From contig NC_073745.1 of the NCBI RefSeq assembly GCF_029784135.1, forward strand, positions 56,561,705-56,625,704: a DNA stretch of 64,000 nt, in the 5' to 3' direction. A program made the position numbers and the translations under genes. The DNA is from Toxorhynchites rutilus septentrionalis. Lineage: Eukaryota; Arthropoda; Insecta; Diptera; Culicidae. The notes under the pieces were generated by a model. It saw only the letters and a program-made list of their open reading frames with translations. It had not been told where the DNA came from and did no database searches. Of this stretch, positions 1 to 11,040 are shown one piece after another. The first letter of the stretch is position 1. Every line of letters starts with the position of its first letter.

Positions 1-157
1 AGCACTCCTTCCATTGCTCCTGCTCACGGTATTTCCCCCGTGCAATCTCCATAGGCTTTACCGCGCCCTTACTCGCGTTGTCACCCGATTAGTCGCCTCT
101 TACGACAGGGACAGGGACCGAGACCCGAAGTGCTATTCTAGGCCGGCAGCTTCACGG
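1..157. other. Unclassified fragment, possibly retroelement leader
   Basis: GC-richer than what follows and without a convincing reading frame. On the minus strand it contains GTAAGAGGCGACTAA, a string I associate with untranslated leaders of insect non-LTR retrotransposons; that link is from memory and unverified. It is cut by the window edge on the left and stops where the hexamer array begins. Confidence 0.25.
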
Positions 158-300
158 CTATAGTTATAGTTATAGTTCTAGTTCTAGTTCTAGTTCTAGT
201 TCTAGTTCTAGTTCTAGTTCTAGTTCTAGTTCTAGTTCTAGTTCTAGTTCTAGTTCTAGTTATAGTTGTAGTTGTAGTTGTAGTTATAGTTATAGTTATA
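158..300. repeat. Hexanucleotide array (GTTATA/GTTCTA)n, left arm
   Basis: Tandem hexamers. The core is a GTTCTA variant, flanked on both sides by GTTATA and GTTGTA units. The same GTTATA array resumes at 2014, directly after the inserted MITE, so the two arms were once one array. Translating it gives only artefactual Thr-Arg/Thr-Ile runs. Confidence 0.95.
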
Positions 301-668
301 CAGGTAAACTTCGATATAACGTACATTTCACTTTCAAAATTGTACGTTGTATCGAATTGTACGTTATATCGAAGCATAATAAAGTACTCACAAACGTAGT
401 CTATAATACATTATTGTGTTGCTGTTTTAGTCAAGTTAATGAATAATTTCAATTAGAAGACGAAGCCAGCCTTTCTCATGATGTTTCCCTTCGTACTGTT
501 GATTAAAGCTTGATTCATTTAGAATCCGGAATCACAAAACCAGCTGTATTTCGAGATTGATTGTAGGTACATAACTTGTTTTAGCATCACAATACAGATG
601 ATTCATTATTTTATCAGAAAAAAAATATTGAAAAAAAATTCCTTTACACTTTGGAAATGTGTACGTTA

Positions 669-1963
669 AAGGGTGTGTCACATCGAATTGCATCACGGAA
701 AAAACGCTGTAGAAATTCGCCCAGTAGACCGATCCTTTTGAAAATTTTAGACAGTAAAATAAAAACTATTAAGCAACTTTTGGCATTTTCTTTTTATTCA
801 TACTTCGAACCCAAGCCCGTATGCTCGCACCTTCCTCTTTACCCCGTCCATAAGGTTCTGTACAACGTCAGGTTGTAGTTTTTTTAACAGAAATCCATTT
901 TCTCTTGAAGTCCGCCTCCGATTTGACAACTTGTGGGTTCTTCCGGAGGGCCTGCTTCATAATCGCCCAATATTTCTCTATTGGGCGAAGCTCCGGCGCG
1001 TTGGGCGGGTTCATTTCCTTTGGCACGAAGGTGACCCCGTTGGCTTCGTACCACTCCAACACGTCCTTTGAATAATGGCACGAAGCGAGATCCGACCAGA
1101 AGATGGTCGGGCCCTCGTGCTGCTTCAATAGTGGTAGTAAGCGCTTCTGTAGGCACTCCTTAAGGTAAACCTGCCCATTTACCGTGCCGGTCATCACGAA
1201 GGGGCGCTCCGCTTTCCGCAAGAGCAGATCGCTTGCCACACCATGTACTTTTTGGCAAACTTGGATAGTTTCTGCTTGCGAATCTCCTCCGGAACGCTGA
1301 ATTTGTCCTCTGCGGAGAAGAACAACAGGCCCGGCAGCTGACGAAAGTCCGCTTTGACGTAGGTTTCGTCGTCCATTACCAGGCAATGCGGCTTCGTCAG
1401 CATTTCGGTGTACAGCTTCCGGGCTCGCGTCTTCCCCACCATGTTTTGCCTTTCGTCGCGGTTAGGAGCCTTCTGAACCTTGTATGTACGCAGGCCCTCC
1501 CGCTGCTTGGTCCGCTGGACGAATGAACTTGATATATTCAGCTTATTGGCGACATCCCGGACCGAACTTCTCGGATCACGTCTAAACTGCTTAACTACGC
1601 GCTTGTGATCTTTTTCACTGACGGAGCATCCATTTTTGCCGTTCTTCACCTTCCGGTCGATGGTTAGGTTCTCGAAGTATCGTTTTAGTACTCTGCTGAC
1701 CGTGGATTGGACGATTCCCAGCATCTTACCGATGTCCCGATGTGACAACTCCGGATTCTCGAAATGAGTGCGCAGGATTAATTCACGACGCTCTTTTTCG
1801 TTCGACGACATTTTTCCAAATTTACGAAAAATTGACAGTGAAGCATGGCCAACGTGATCTATACACTCTTATCTGATTATAAGTGAAAGCTGAAGATATT
1901 ATTCCTAAAAATTAAATTTCTACAGCGTTTTTTCCGTGATGCAATTTGATGTGACACACCCTT
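669..1963 (-). mobile_element. ITmD37E transposon, full length with TIRs
   Basis: Terminal inverted repeats begin AAGGGTGTGTCACATCGAAT at 669 and end with the complement at 1963; TA is duplicated at 667-668 and 1964-1965. The TIR runs roughly 45 bp and includes a conserved GCATCACGGAAAAAACGC block. The element is 1295 bp with one transposase gene on the minus strand. It sits inside a pogo-like MITE, so it is the younger of the two. A truncated relative is at 40124-40825. Confidence 0.9.
868..1811 (-). pseudogene. ITmD37E transposase, one frameshift
   Basis: Transposase of the IS630-Tc1-mariner superfamily, a cut-and-paste enzyme acting on the flanking TIRs. The N-terminal part starts at 1811 with an ATG and has two helix-turn-helix-like blocks (around residues 15-45 and 75-105). 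The catalytic residues are visible: an Asp in MDDET (1368-1373), an Asp in FWSD (1090-1092) and a Glu in RPIE (976-978). There are 37 residues between the second and third, the DD37E signature of a family described from mosquitoes. The gene reads open except at about 1196-1205, where the N-terminal frame runs into a stop and the C-terminal frame (ending 868) takes over, consistent with a one-base deletion. All catalytic residues remain, so decay is recent. Confidence 0.88.
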
Positions 1964-2013
1964 TATATCGAGGATACGTTATAACGAGGGTACGTTATAT
2001 CGAAGTTTCCCTG

Positions 2014-2364
2014 TAGTTATAGTTATAGTTATAGTTATAGTTATAGTTATAGTTATAGTTATAGTTATAGTTATAGTTATAGTTATAGTTATAGTTATAG
2101 TTATAGTTATAGTTATAGTTATAGTTATAGTTATAGTTATAGTTATAGTTATAGTTATAGTTATAGTTATAGTTATAGTTATAGTTATAGTTATAGTTAT
2201 AGTTATAGTTATAGTTATAGTTATAGTTATAGTTATAGTTATAGTTATAGTTATAGTTATAGTTATAGTTATAGTTATAGTTATAGTTATAGTTATAGTT
2301 ATAGTTATAGTTATAGTTATAGTTATAGTTATAGTTATAGTTATAGTTATAGTTATAGTTATAT
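2014..2364. repeat. Hexanucleotide array (GTTATA)n, right arm
   Basis: About 58 nearly perfect GTTATA units. Together with 158-300 it forms the original array into which the MITE inserted. The purity here contrasts with the degenerate GTTCTA core of the left arm. Confidence 0.95.
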
Positions 2365-2365
2365 T

Positions 2366-3900
2366 AACAAGAAGCTACGCCAGTAACAGTAATTTTTCGT
2401 TCAGAATAAGTATCCAACTACTTAGAAGAAGATCAAAATTATCAGATTGCAACCTTTTTGGACCCGAGGTTCAGGTCAGACCATTTAGGTGTTCTCGAAA
2501 TGTAAACAGACAGACAAAAAAAATCATTGAAATCAAAATCATCTTACATAAATATCTTGAGATGAATCTTTTGAGAATAACAGCTTATTGCCGTCTTCAA
2601 CGAAACGTTATACGAAACGAAAGCGATAGAGCTGAATAAAACTTTTATGATTTGAGCTGATAATAATTCAACTCAATAGCATTTTGACATGTCAGTAACA
2701 TTATTATTTTTATCACGTGTGAATTATGTTTATTTGCTATTGTGTTATAATTTATCTCATGTTAATATGTTTTTTTTTTCAAATATTCGGTATCCGGCCG
2801 GATAGCAAATATTGGCCGGATAATCCGGTTACCGGATAGTCACCAGATATCCGTTTCATCTATACTAAATAGTTATTTTTAAAAATTCGATTCATTCTAT
2901 AAAAATATTCTAAGTAATGAGACCCGAGTTTGATATTCATAATTAGTTTGCCGGAGCAGAGTTCGTGTGAATTAACCAGGGTTTCTAAGCTTATTTGTGG
3001 TGATAATACGCTCATTCGCGTCATGCCAATTTAGAAAACTAAACTAAATTATTGGCCTTGGCGAAGGCCATTTGGAAAGCCAAGCTGCGGTCTGATCGCT
3101 AACTGAATGACTCAAGAATCGTGAATGACTTATTGGTGACTTTCTTTTTTTTCTGATCGATTTTCTGATCGATCGATTTAATCTTTGTATATTCGAGCTT
3201 TGTTTCCTAGTTCAAAAAGACATCAAACTGAAGGTGAAAATTTGTTCCGCAGCGGTTGCTGTCGTCGCCACCACTACCACACAACCAAGGAGCGTTGGAT
3301 TAATTTTATTAAGAGATAGTGAAAAACTAATTGGGTCCAGAAAAGCTTAGAAACGGCTCTATTTTGTGTTTGTTTTTCCAATAAATCAATAAATGGCTTA
3401 AAAACGGCAACTTCTACAGAAATGTGTCCTATGCGTGACTTATAGAAAATTGTTTGAATTATCGTTAAAAAAGCTAAAATTATTTCCAAGTAATATACTG
3501 AGAAAAAAATGCATTCTAAAAATAAAAATGGTAAATGGTTGATTAAACTATGATAATCACAAAATGGCAAATTAAGGTTATGGAGATCATTTCGACTGTG
3601 ATTATGGAAACTCCACTCCATGAGAGCTTCATGACTGGACAGCTGAAGGAAAACACAAATTTATGACAAATATGAGTTTCTGTTGCATAACAAAAAAAAA
3701 CAATATTCAAAAAGGTCAGATGACTAGCTTTCTAGTCACGTGAAAAATAAACATCTGGAAACAGATACTTAATAGTTTTGTGCCTTTTAGTAATAATCAA
3801 GAAGCGACTCAAAGGAATTCTAGTTCTGAATATGACCAAAAAACCTACAATATAGACCTAGGGGAAAATATGAACATAAATTTAAAAATTTACACTGTAA
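2366..3900. other. Unclassified AT-rich non-coding DNA
   Basis: No supported gene. A short patch at about 2784-2853 is dense in ATCCGG/CCGGATA motifs. The short open frames, including one at 3274-3621 on the minus strand, have no recognisable domains. Confidence 0.5.
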
Positions 3901-3959
3901 AAAGATATTTCAAAAATAAAATTCTTTTTACTCATAAACGCTTTTTTAATCCTCAATCT

Positions 3960-4140
3960 TTTGTATATATAAAATTTTTAGTGTCACAGTGTTTGTGGTC
4001 GAACTCCTCCGAAACAGCTCGACCAATTTTGATGAAATTATACACAAAAAATTTGGTAGGCATAAGAATAGGTCGTAAACTATATATGATACCGCTAGGG
4101 TACCAAATAGAGTGGCTCTATACACAAAAAAATAAATAAA
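3960..4140. repeat. Transposon-like dispersed fragment
   Basis: Contains GAACTCCTCCGAAACAGCTC followed by a GACCAATTTTGATGAAATT phrase. Strings of this form recur in many eukaryotic repeat families, which is the only basis for the call (recollection, not a search). No coding content. Confidence 0.3.
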
Positions 4141-4179
4141 ATACAGTTTTCATATTTTTTTTTAAATTTTTGTTTTGAA

Positions 4180-4466
4180 TTTAGCTTCAAAATATACGTC
4201 TTGGATGGCGTTAACGTTCCCTGTGGAACTTTTGCCGTCTCAACGTATACATTAACTAGCGTCATTTGTTAATACTTAGTTGAGATTTTTTAAGCCAAAT
4301 AACACGCCTTGAATGTATTCCGAGGGGCAAATTCGTGAATACGCGTGACCACAGTGCAAGTCGAAGGAAATTTCTTTGACGAAAAATCCACCGGCCAGAA
4401 CAGGAATCGAACCCGAACACCCGGCATGATAATGTGAGACGCTAACCACTCGGCCACGGGTGCACT
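4180..4466 (-). mobile_element. tRNA-derived SINE
   Basis: Read on the minus strand it begins near 4466 with a tRNA-like head. The pol III A box TGGCCGAGTGG is at 4447-4457 and the B box GGTTCGATTCC at 4403-4413, with tRNA-like spacing. A tRNA-unrelated body follows, containing GTTGAGACGGCAAAAGTTCC near 4220-4245. It resembles abundant Aedes SINEs (Gecko/Feilai-type names come to mind, unverified). The body extends far past a tRNA, and no CCA-ready acceptor stem forms, so it is not a functional tRNA gene. Confidence 0.8.
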
Positions 4467-4734
4467 ATATACGTATATACGTATAACCTCAAATTTTCAT
4501 CTTTTTACCCTCATCCTCAATTTTTCAATCACGATTTTTTTTGCAAACAATATACAAATAATTTAACCGTCCTTTTTTTTCCAAACAGAACGAATTTATT
4601 TACGTCTCTGAATGACGAATGGCGCTAAATTCGCAAGCAACCTCATTCGCCTAAATCCAAGCGCATCACCGGCGAGCTGGAAGCCTTATTGAATGAGTAC
4701 AATTAATTCTTGAAATTCTTCAAATCACTTTTTA

Positions 4735-5145
4735 TTTGATACCCATATTGATGGGGTTCTGAGAAAATATGTAATCCGCCATTTTGTTGCGGCCACCATC
4801 TTGGATTTAGATTTTTCATAAATAACTATGGTTCTACTAGTCAAGCGCTTTCATTTGATACCCTATTGATGGGGTTTTGAAAAAAAAATATATATGGCGC
4901 CATTATGTGGTGGTGGCCATTTTGGATTAGCATTTTTCATAAAAAGCTGTGTTCTACTATCCAAGCCCCTTCAAACTCATCAATATGGGATCATGAAATA
5001 CGCAGTTTTATAACAGCTTTATCTCTGTTGTGTGCTCCAAATTTCGGATCTATCTTACAACGGGAAGGGGTCAAATTTTTAATAACGTGGGACAGCGCTA
5101 CAGACATGTCACAAAGATACAAACATACAAACTAAATAAAACCGT
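4735..5145. repeat. Degenerate tandem modules (about 110 bp)
   Basis: Three diverged modules start near 4735, 4848 and 4960. Each carries a variant of TTTGATACCCTATTGATGGG, then a GCCATTTTG...TTGGATT block, then TTTTTCATAAA and GTTCTACTA. Internal tandem modules of this sort are typical of non-autonomous insect repeats; the family is unknown to me. The reading frame at 4905-5135 lies within the modules and is not supported. Confidence 0.6.
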
Positions 5146-6040
5146 TTAAAAATATCACAAAAATGGAAATTCAATCCTTCAAAATTTGATGATTAATAAA
5201 AAGCGTCTTGTTTCCAAAAATGATTTTAAAATCTACGGTCCTATGGTTTTATTACCTTAATAACATAAAGAAAAATCAAAGTTTCGTCCAGTATGCAGCT
5301 CACAATGTTTCCTAGAAAATTCATTTAAATACCTTTCATTTTCTGCAAAAAGGCTGAAAAACGGTTAAAAATCCGGAATTCGGATATCAACTGTTGGTTA
5401 CAACACGTCGAACCCACATTAAACTCTATTACATGAAGGTTTCTCCTAAAAAATAGACATTTGGATTGCAATTCAGTTTTTTTCATTCAAATTTCACTCA
5501 AATATATTCTATTTGCTGATAAGGTGTCATGTACAAATTACGTAGCGCGAAAAGGAGGGAAAAGGGGTCGAGGTTGCGTTACTTACTAAGGGGGGAGCGG
5601 ATCCAAAACCCGAATTTTCTAGGGTTACATTATTTGTGCACCACGCCTACGAGATCGGAAGTTGATCCAGTGGTAACAAAAACGAATTTTATTAAAAGGG
5701 TACATTCGGAAAATTCTTTGAATCATTCTGAAGTTTTGATCAAATTTTTTTTTTCAAAAATAACGATTGATAAAATGTCATAAGGACTTCTTCAGGGTCA
5801 CGCATATAAATATGATACATTTCATGAAAGTGACAAAAAGTTATGAGATAGAAAGAGTTTTGCGATGTTTTGATCTATTTTTTTCAAATTTGGGGATGAC
5901 GATTTACTTACCTAAAATAACTGGAAAGTTCTAAACTACACTGTCAAGGAAATCTGCATTCTATAGTAGATGATAGTGCGTATTCGTTTTTCTGAAAAAG
6001 TTCAAGATCTTTTTTCAAAAATTCGATTAGTTCAAAAATT
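5146..6040. other. Unclassified non-coding DNA
   Basis: AT-rich sequence with no recognised element or gene. The open frame at 5529-5783 shows no domain. Confidence 0.45.
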
Positions 6041-6127
6041 GCTTGTGGGACAAAGGTGCGCAGTGGCTGTGGGACAAAAGTTCGCACTAGCATTTTGCTC
6101 TCAAAAAAAAAAAAAAAAAAAAATTAA

Positions 6128-6671
6128 ATGTTTTCAACCAAAATTTTTGACGGGATCCACAAGAAGAAAATTGATTTGAGGAAATGCACTCCAGAAATGC
6201 TGTCGGGCCGACAGAGGCTTCGGGAGGGGGTCTCGGAGCGTCGGTTTGCGGCAGACCTCGGTATTTCTGAATCAGCTCTGAGGAAGAGGCTCATATCAGT
6301 AAGTGGTTTCTGATTTGAATCTCCTTTTTATTTTAACTTCTGCTGGGATGTGCCAGCGAGCACCTAGGGTGGTTCAGACCAGTATTTACGAGTGAGCAGT
6401 CTGAGGATCTGGCGAACCATTTCAGAGCACTGGACAAAGCTTTCTATGATATGACTCTCAAGAATTTGAGGCATCTGTCGTTTGATTTTGCGGAAGCCAC
6501 AACCTCCAGCACGAGTTCAACCAAGATGCAAAACTGGCAGGAAAGGATTGGGCTTCAAGCTTCATGAGAAACTATCGTCTGTCTCTTCGAACCCCAAAAC
6601 AACGCAACAAAGCAACAGCGCTCCAAGGCAAAGCGTCGGAATCCGAAATCCAAGATGAGGAAGAAAAATAA
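6128..6671 (+). pseudogene. Pogo-type transposase N-terminus (HTH), broken
   Basis: Residues around 6195-6298 read as a pipsqueak-type helix-turn-helix, with the pattern GVSERRFAADLGISESALRK. A plausible intron follows (GTAAGT donor at 6299, CCAG acceptor at 6353-6356). Next, in a shifted frame, come LGWFRPVF and a CENP-B/Tc5-like segment with FYDMTLKNLRHLSFDFAE. After another frameshift near 6500 the typical KLAGKDWASSFMRN motif appears, followed by LSLRTPK and a stop at about 6669-6671. In the family these segments bind the element ends; the catalytic DDE domain is missing. At least two frame changes make it non-functional. Confidence 0.72.
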
Positions 6672-6866
6672 ACAATTGCTTCAAAATAATTCAAAATGAA
6701 TTTCAAATAAAAATTGTTTTTATTTTCACCATGTATTCATTTCAAAAACGGTTAAGTTTTGTTTATGTTTATGTTTTCACATTGAACTTCAGATAAATAT
6801 TGTTTTTTTTTCAACAATGAGTTTCAAATAAATCAAGGGAAGGTAACTATGTATTTATAAACTTGA

Positions 6867-7117
6867 TCTATAAAAATAAAAATGATTTGGCGTCCGTTCC
6901 TCACGATTTAACTCAAGAACGGAGCTACGGACTTAAACAGTCAGTATCAGGATTGATGCGTCTTAGTCTACATCAGGTTTATATGTCAAAAAAGAAATTA
7001 TATACCGCGAGTATAGATTACGTACATACAAATAATTTCTGTGGGAACTTGAGTGTTCGAAATGATTTATATCAATATATCGATTGTGGGTGGGACGAAG
7101 TTCGCCGGATCAGCTAG
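6867..7117 (+). mobile_element. Short non-autonomous Helitron
   Basis: Begins TCTATAAAAATAAAAATG immediately after an A (6866) and ends GCCGGATCAGCTAG immediately before a T (7118). This is the Helitron rule: 5' TC, 3' CTAG, insertion between A and T, no target duplication. The same termini, more complete, bound the reverse Helitron at 23188-26297. It has no Rep/helicase gene, so it would depend on an autonomous relative. Confidence 0.8.
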
Positions 7118-7149
7118 TTTGTTAATGAAAAGAATTCTGTTTCAAATGT

Positions 7150-7300
7150 TGGACATTTTCAGGATTCTTATATTGTCAGTCTCCAACCTTCCAAAAATTT
7201 CCACGTGATATGTTCGACCAAAACAACCACCCATCTCCCCCCATAAAACATCATAAAACACCCCCCTCCTCCCCACTGGATGGTGCCAACACACTCTAGT
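7150..7300 (-). pseudogene. Possible Tc1-type transposase scrap
   Basis: Minus-strand translation gives a glycine-rich TIQWGGGGCF..FYGG segment followed by a YHVEIFGRLE-like stretch in a neighbouring frame. It resembles the HGGGSVMVWGCF region of Tc1-group transposases. The match is short and crosses frames, so this is tentative. It could instead be part of the surrounding pogo-type element. Confidence 0.3.
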
Positions 7301-7415
7301 AATGTGCTTCTTCCGCTGGCAATGATAAAGCATTTATTTTTGTTACAAGTTACCTCAGAAATACAATTCAATAAGTGCGCACTTTTGCCCCGTACGGTGC
7401 GCACTTTTGCCCCCA

Positions 7416-7613
7416 CTGTGGGGCAAAGGTGCGCATTTGTCTTTTTGTATTAAAATAGGTATTTGCACAAACAAAACTCGAGAAATTATTGTACAACGTT
7501 TCGAAGGTAATATATATAGTTAAAATTTGATCAGCAAACTGAATTTTATTTGCTTTCATTTCAAGAGTTATTGGACGACAACAATTAGGTGCGCACCTTT
7601 GCCCCGCACTACT
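7416..7613. mobile_element. Short pogo-like MITE abutting the larger element
   Basis: The left end reads TGTGGGGCAAAGGTGCGCA and the right end GGTGCGCACCTTTGCCCCG, an inverted pair around 150 bp of non-coding AT-rich DNA. The left terminus shares its CACTG with the end of the preceding element, so the two lie head to tail with almost no gap. Confidence 0.7.
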
Positions 7614-7742
7614 CTACAATGTACAAAAGACATTGACATTGACAATTGGCAATGGTAGAGAGTAGTGATATCTGGTAAACATTCGATTAATCTATTAATG
7701 ACTGCAAAGCGATTGTTATTCGAACAATTTTTACAACACGTG

Positions 7743-8150
<408 letters not shown>

Positions 8151-8323
8151 AATTTGCATATTTGAAAAAAATTAAGTTAACTTTCAGTAGCGTTTCCACT
8201 AACCAAAACCGTTATTTAAAGAGGCCCAAAAAATCTCTCTCATATAGCACTAAAGTACCAAAAAAACTTCGCCACTCTCACTTCTCAACCTGTATCCTTT
8301 TCACTCAGTGCTTTAATGTTATA

Positions 8324-9238
8324 CAGGGTGGGCCATTTAAAGTGGAAGGATTTGTTTTTGCAATAGCAAAGTAAACAAGTGGAATTTAAAAAAAAAATTT
8401 AAATTCATTTATTTTGGTCCAAGGAGATTTGTTCTAACTACTGTTTGATTATGATATCTCGTAAATGACCGCCTCTGGCCTTGACCGCAAAATGTGCCCT
8501 TTTTTCGGCATTTTCCATCACTTTGCCCAATGTTTCGGCCGATATGGCAGCAATTTCTTGTCGGATATTGTCTTTCAGCGCAGCCAGGGTCCTTGGTTTA
8601 CCAGTGTATACCTTGGATTTTAAATATCCCCATAAAAAAAAGTCAGGAGGCGTCAAATCAGGTGATCTCGGTGGCCAGTCATAATCGCCGTTTTTCGATA
8701 TTAATCTTCCGGGGAACATTTCGCGCAATAATTTGGTCGTGGCAGCCGCTGTATGGCATGTAGCGCCGTCCTGTTGGAACCAGTAATTGTCCAATTCATT
8801 TTCACGAACAAATGGCAATAAAAAGATGCCTAACTCTTGCGAACGATGGCGACCTGATGTCGATGGAGTCTCTGCAACACTGGCTCGAACGGCATCAATA
8901 TTCTCGTCGAAACGTCTTGGTCGTTGTCTGGACAGATGACTGGCATTACCAACACTACCAGACGATATAAATTTGGCATATAATCGACGTATAGTGTTGT
9001 CTCCAGGCGATGTTTTAACTTTATTTTTATTTTTCCACGCACGTTTAGTTAACACAATTGAGAAGTTATTTTGAATGTACAGCTGAACAATTTCAGCGCG
9101 TTGTTTCGGTGTGTATTGTTCCATGGTTAAAATTGTACTGAAATGACGCTTCCAACGCGGTATGACATTTGTTAATCTGACATCTCTGTCAAAAGTTATG
9201 GGGTTGCCAGATGCTTCCACTTTAAATGGCCCACCCTG
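8324..9238 (-). mobile_element. DD41D mariner-like transposon, internally deleted
   Basis: TIRs start CAGGGTGGGCCATTTAAAGT at 8324 and end in the complement at 9238, flanked by TA at 8322-8323 and 9239-9240. The element is 915 bp, shorter than an autonomous copy, and carries one transposase remnant on the minus strand. Confidence 0.88.
8438..9124 (-). pseudogene. DD41D mariner-like transposase, internal deletion
   Basis: The likely start is the ATG at 9122-9124 (MEQYTPKQRAEIV), which opens a helix-turn-helix-like N-terminus seen in insect transposases. The upstream 32 codons run into the TIR and are not counted. The C-terminal half keeps WFQQDGATCHT (Asp at 8768-8770) and SPDLTPPDFFLWG (Asp at 8642-8644), separated by 41 residues: DD41D spacing, as in rosa/Visitor-like mariners. 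The middle of the protein, including the first catalytic Asp, is missing between about residues 100 and 110 from the start. The frame is open across the deletion but the protein cannot be active. Confidence 0.82.
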
Positions 9239-9239
9239 T

Positions 9240-10400
9240 ATTATAGTTAATTAATGGATTGTATAACCAGTGGCATGATAAAAAATAAGGGCATCGGAAT
9301 AAATATTTTGAGTCGGGCAAACTCTTTTCACAGGCTCAGTTACATAAGTTTTAAGGAACCGAATGCTTAACTATATTTTTATAACTATATATAAACAATT
9401 TCCTAATTCTATGGTTAGTAAGGTAGAAAACCGATTACTCGCGGTTGACTCGAGTTTAGAAGGGTAACATTTTGACGTAGAACTACGTCTTACATTAAGG
9501 GTGCCACATCAGAAAACAGGTCTCGTTTTTATGAAATAAAGTTAACGTTAATAACTATTTTTGCAGCGAACGGATTTTGGCGATTTACATACCAAACGAA
9601 TCGGAAATTCCCTAAGATTTGTTTGATATGCTGTCCCATAGTCTGTATATGGTTTAAATTAATGAAAATTGGAAGCATTCCCATTTCCTCATATATTCGT
9701 TCTGTCCATTTGTGTGCTTTGCCGAACAGAGCTGTCAATAACGAGCAACTTATCGACGAGCAACGAAGGGGAAATCGTAAGATGTAAAGTCTCCGCGAAC
9801 AAATGAAAAGAAAAAGAACGAAGGGGAATATTTGCCTAGAGTATAAGTAGATCTCACTGAGGCAAACTTTCATTCTTCGTGAGGAAATCGACTGAACAAC
9901 ATCGTTGCTGGGCGAGCTGGACGGCGAAGGAGTGGGGTGGAGGAGTAATATTATGGGTAAAGTAAAGTTTTCCAAGGGCCTTTTTGAAGGTTACAGACGA
10001 ATGAACTAAAGAAGTTTAAAGAAGTTAAAGAAGGAAGAAGGAAGGCAAACTTTCAGTATCGTTCTGTATTCGAAGCAATGAATATCGCTTGTTTTTCCTT
10101 GTTTAGCGTCATCACATGTCTTCGTTTCGGATTGAGCAGTGGACGCGACTAAATTACTGACTCGCTGATGTCTCTGGCATGGCAATCATTGCATCAAACT
10201 GAGGCCATTGCGTTAAAGTTCTGAGCTACACAATTGTGTGGGTAATCATCAAGCTAGGCTATCGTCAGCTCACCAAGAAAAAAGTGTTCTGGAATTTTGG
10301 CAGTGATTTGGTTTCGCATGACAGCTAAGCTAATCTAGACTGGCAATATTAACGGAAAGGGCTTCTGTTGAGAAGACCGCAAAACGGAGATAAGTGTGTG
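9240..10400. other. Repeat-like DNA with palindrome and promoter-like segment
   Basis: Contains the palindrome GACGTAGAACTACGTC at 9474-9489. A stretch at 9540-9660 is shared in inverted orientation with about 19760-19905 (ACGTTAATAACTATTTTTGC and flanks). A possible core promoter follows: GAGTATAAGTAG at about 9839, then TCACTGAGG. The open frame 9529-9975 (minus) spans this repeat and has no domain, so I do not call it a gene. Confidence 0.5.
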
Positions 10401-10404
10401 TATA

Positions 10405-11040
10405 TTCAGCCTTTTTCCAAGCAGTTAACATTGTTTGTTTTCTGTCATCAATGCATTGTACTGACGCTGTGGTGAAGCAGGTGTTAAGGTTGTGCACCAA
10501 AAAATTATTTAGGGAATACCAAGTTATTCAATAAGTTATATTAAGTTATTAATTTATTTGGGCTCGCGTGCCAGCCGCAAAACTGCTCTCAACTAGGGTT
10601 GCATTTGCGCTAATCTTGATCATAATGAAGCAGTGCTACTCTTTTCGAGGTTGTTGAGATTAACAGATAGAGTTTATTTCGTTTATTTAGTCACCAAGAA
10701 AGTAAATGTCGTTCTGAAATGTTCTATGTGATTTGGTTTGGCTTGCCAGTAGCAAACTTTCTCCACTAAGGATGATAGCTGCGCTTATCTCGAGCATGTA
10801 TTGTTCTGCGAGCACAAGAATGAATCATCAAACAATTATCGTCAAATGATTCTATAATAAAAAAAGAGTGAAATGAATTCTATAATAAAAAAAAGAATGG
10901 TTATTTCAAAATTTTCGTAGCATTAAAAAAATATCCGCAGTTATAAACAAGCGACTTGAATTAAACTACAGCGTAGTTCTACGTCAACAATGCGGTCGTG
11001 TCTTGAACACAACCTCCTATAATTTTTTTCTCAGGACAAG
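10405..11040 (+). repeat. Dispersed repeat, copy 1 (partner near 60.2 kb)
   Basis: The stretch from ATTCAGCCTTTTTCCAAGC to the AACAATGCGGTCGTGTC phrase reappears in the same orientation at 60203-60665 with small indels. The shared part includes TGAAGCAGGTGTTAAGGTTG and ends just after the GCGTAGTTCTACGTC palindrome at 10971-10985. It has no coding frame and the family is not recognised. Confidence 0.75.

Larger units (their letters stand above)
301..2013. mobile_element. Pogo-like MITE (copy 1), interrupted by ITmD37E
   Basis: The left end reads CAGGTAAACTTCGATATAAC and the right end is its inverted counterpart, finishing in CCCTG. Both ends are flanked by TA (299-300 and 2014-2015), the target duplication of the IS630-Tc1-mariner superfamily; CAGG-type ends suit pogo/Tigger relatives. 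Subterminal copies of CGATATAACGTAC occur in both orientations. No coding capacity belongs to the MITE itself, which would be about 420 bp without the 1.3-kb insertion. A second copy in reverse orientation lies at 22269-22590 and confirms the internal sequence as a family. Confidence 0.8.
6042..7418 (+). mobile_element. Decayed pogo/Tigger-type element
   Basis: The left end carries GTGGGACAAAGGTGCGCA followed by a second near copy. The right end carries the inverted pair, with GTGCGCACTTTTGCCCC twice and a final CCCCCACTG at 7418. The doubled end motif marks both termini of one element. It contains a broken transposase gene on the plus strand and a nested 251-bp Helitron at 6867-7117. The exact first base is uncertain by a few nucleotides because the left end has diverged. 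Confidence 0.7.

Noticed and set aside
138..377. Thr-Arg/Thr-Ile rich protein
   Set aside because: Translation of the GTTATA/GTTCTA hexamer array.
4381..4466. Functional tRNA gene
   Set aside because: Pol III boxes are present but the sequence continues as a SINE body and no proper acceptor stem forms.
9529..9975. 148-codon minus-strand gene
   Set aside because: Spans a dispersed repeat shared with about 19760-19905 and shows no domain.
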